Below are positions 62,560 through 64,000 of a DNA stretch of 64,000 bases, piece after piece. The notes under the pieces are model-generated. The model was not told where the DNA came from. It searched no databases and saw nothing but the letters and a program-made list of their open reading frames with translations. This stretch comes from Bacteroidales bacterium Phil12. Its GTDB lineage: Bacteria > Bacteroidota > Bacteroidia > Bacteroidales > P3. Each line of letters begins with the position of its first letter. Within the stretch, counting starts at the first letter, position 1. The position numbers and the translations under genes are program-made. The stretch is from contig NWBO01000149.1 in NCBI GenBank assembly GCA_002633275.1, positions 62,001 to 126,000 of the forward strand, written 5' to 3'.

Positions 62560-64000
62560 ATGAGATTTTTTAAGAAAACAATGTTATGCGTTCCCCTATT
62601 ATTAATGTTAATAATCAGTTTATCAGTGTCAGCACAAAAATCAACGTTATCAGGAAAGATTTTAGACGATAATGATTCTTCGCCCTTGCCGTACGTATCT
62701 GTATCGATATTGAAAGATTCCAAACTTGTCAATGGAGGTATAACCAATGACAATGGCGATTTTAACATCAAAAATATCAGTTATGGTAAATATACAATCA
62801 AGTTTTCATTTGTCGGTTACAAGGATTTCATAAAGGATGTTGAAATAAAATCCTCCAACGTTAATGTCGGAACAATAAGATTACAGACTTCAAGCGAGAA
62901 TTTGCAAGAAGTTACAATTGTCGGTGCTAAACAAATGATGGAATATAAACTTGACAAACGTGTAGTCAATGTAGATCAAAATCTTGTCAGCGCAGGCGGA
63001 GATGCAAGCGATGTTTTGCAAGATGTTCCGAGTGTTGAAGTCGATGACGAGGGTAATATATCTCTTCGAGGGGCTTCAAACGTTACTCTTTTGATTGACG
63101 GCAAACCCTCTACATTATATGGCAACGATGTGGCGACTGTATTAAATCAAATACCTGCTTCACAAATCGACAAAGTCGAAGTTATCACCAACCCTTCGGC
63201 TAAATACAATCCGGAAGGTATGAGCGGTATTATCAACATCACTTTGAAAGAAAAAGGAAATATGGGTTTGAATGGTAATATCAATCTATCGAGCGGTTCG
63301 TCATTAAAAGAATTTCAACCAAAAGAACGATTGTCGGCTTCAATCAATTGGTCCAATAAAAAGTTTTCACTTTCCGCTTCGGGAGATTTTAATTACAATC
63401 AAAGAGGTATGAAAACCGATAATCTGCGATTCTTTAATGATAACGGAAGTGTGTCAGATATAATAAGAAGTCAAAGAAACGGCGGCGAGAAAGGTTTCGG
63501 CGGCGGTTTTAGAATAGGTGGTGATTGGTATATCAATAAATATAACACCTTAACGTTAAGTCTGAATTCTCACATACATGACACTCCCGATGATTATTCC
63601 ACAACCACCAACAGCAACCTTATAAAGGATATTGACGAGCGTAACAATATTGATCAGAGTAATGGAACGAGCTATGGAATATTTAACAACGTCGGACTTT
63701 CATATCAAAAGGATTTCAAAAACAATAAAGAACAACAATTCTATGCAAGTTTCACTTGGAATTGGGGTAAAATGAACAGAAAAATTCAAGACGACATTAC
63801 ATACGCAAATAACGGCGAGATTTTCAATGGTAGTTTAATTCAAGATTATTATAGAGGCGATACGTCCGAAAGTAATAATTATGGAGCGATTTCTGATATT
63901 CATTATGTCCATCCTTTTGGCGAAAATTCAAAATTGGAAGTTGGTTATAATTTAGATTATCACGGTGGCTCCTCAACATCAAGGACAGCCTACGATGGCA
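62560..64000 (+). CDS. TonB-dependent receptor / outer-membrane barrel (3' end outside window)
   Basis: The open frame starts at the ATG at 62560 and is still open at the window edge (about 480 residues seen). A signal peptide (residues 1-27, ending SLSVSAQ) is followed by a carboxypeptidase-like regulatory domain (LSGKILDDND, PYVSVSILKDSKLVNGGITNDNGDF, IKFSFVGYKDF). The plug domain follows, with LQEVTIVGAKQM, VLQDVPSVEVDDEGNISLRGASNVTLLIDGKP and NPSAKYNPEGMSGIINITLKE. Barrel strands begin after that. It belongs to the family with a type-3 outer-membrane barrel, commonly involved in uptake of peptides or metal complexes; the substrate is unknown. Confidence 0.9.
   Translation, partial: MRFFKKTMLCVPLLLMLIISLSVSAQKSTLSGKILDDNDSSPLPYVSVSILKDSKLVNGGITNDNGDFNIKNISYGKYTIKFSFVGYKDFIKDVEIKSSNVNVGTIRLQTSSENLQEVTIVGAKQMMEYKLDKRVVNVDQNLVSAGGDASDVLQDVPSVEVDDEGNISLRGASNVTLLIDGKPSTLYGNDVATVLNQIPASQIDKVEVITNPSAKYNPEGMSGIINITLKEKGNMGLNGNINLSSGSSLKEFQPKERLSASINWSNKKFSLSASGDFNYNQRGMKTDNLRFFNDNGSVSDIIRSQRNGGEKGFGGGFRIGGDWYINKYNTLTLSLNSHIHDTPDDYSTTTNSNLIKDIDERNNIDQSNGTSYGIFNNVGLSYQKDFKNNKEQQFYASFTWNWGKMNRKIQDDITYANNGEIFNGSLIQDYYRGDTSESNNYGAISDIHYVHPFGENSKLEVGYNLDYHGGSSTSRTAYDG

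Overview
This window comes from a member of the Bacteroidota, probably order Bacteroidales. Supporting signs are an AT-rich genome and promoters of the Bacteroides sigma-factor type (TTTG, 19-21 bp, TAnnTTTG). Other signs are two type IX secretion (T9SS) type-B cargo proteins, a GldD lipoprotein, TonB-dependent receptors, a DUF5606 protein, a DksA-like protein without its zinc finger, and the order tRNAs-tuf-tRNA-Trp-secE-nusG-rplKAJL-rpoBC.

Layout. 0-4.6 kb: 3' part of ftsH, a LUD-domain gene, cdsA, psd and an RluA-type pseudouridine synthase, all on +. 4.6-5.0 kb: a scar holding an insertion-sequence end remnant, a gene fragment and a hairpin. 5-11.6 kb, minus strand: an outer-membrane barrel and a 1038-residue TPR protein, then an acetyltransferase and an aldo/keto reductase. 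12-14.8 kb: ppdK, with its own promoter and terminator. 14.9-18.3 kb: a small sorted-looking exported protein, a peptide-ABC permease, a DoxX/MauE membrane protein and DUF1599, divergent from folP-cdaA-rhodanese (18.3-20.5 kb). 20.6-27.2 kb, minus: comB, a T9SS type-B protein, an M16-like protein without its zinc motif, and a TonB-dependent receptor. 27.6-31.2 kb: succinate dehydrogenase/fumarate reductase (sdhC-sdhA-sdhB). 31.4-40 kb: birA, a second T9SS type-B protein, gldD, DUF5606, an S4 protein, a POT transporter, nnrD and trmN6. 40-45.2 kb: an ExbB-X-ExbD-ExbD operon, a CNNM/CorC protein, lspA and a DksA-like gene. 45.4-48.4 kb: ruvC, an IS982-family element with a split transposase, a phosphodiester-glycosidase-like exported protein and DUF3467. 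48.5-62.2 kb, minus: the transcription/translation superoperon, led by four tRNAs. 62.56 kb to the end: the start of another TonB-dependent receptor.

The most unusual signal is a family of short intergenic arrays with an exact 21-nt period. Ten arrays with about 37 units lie between 4.6 and 39.2 kb, and none was seen from 40 to 64 kb. Each unit is an imperfect inverted repeat, core TRRT-N7-AYYA, with conserved arms, a variable 7-nt centre and a 4-nt linker. Nine of the ten arrays lie just 3' of a gene, and at three convergent junctions the array is the only structure present. I do not recognise this family. Other points of interest are face-to-face overlapping promoters between gldD and a T9SS gene, a ten-base C tract just upstream of trmN6, and a large hairpin between rplL and rpoB.
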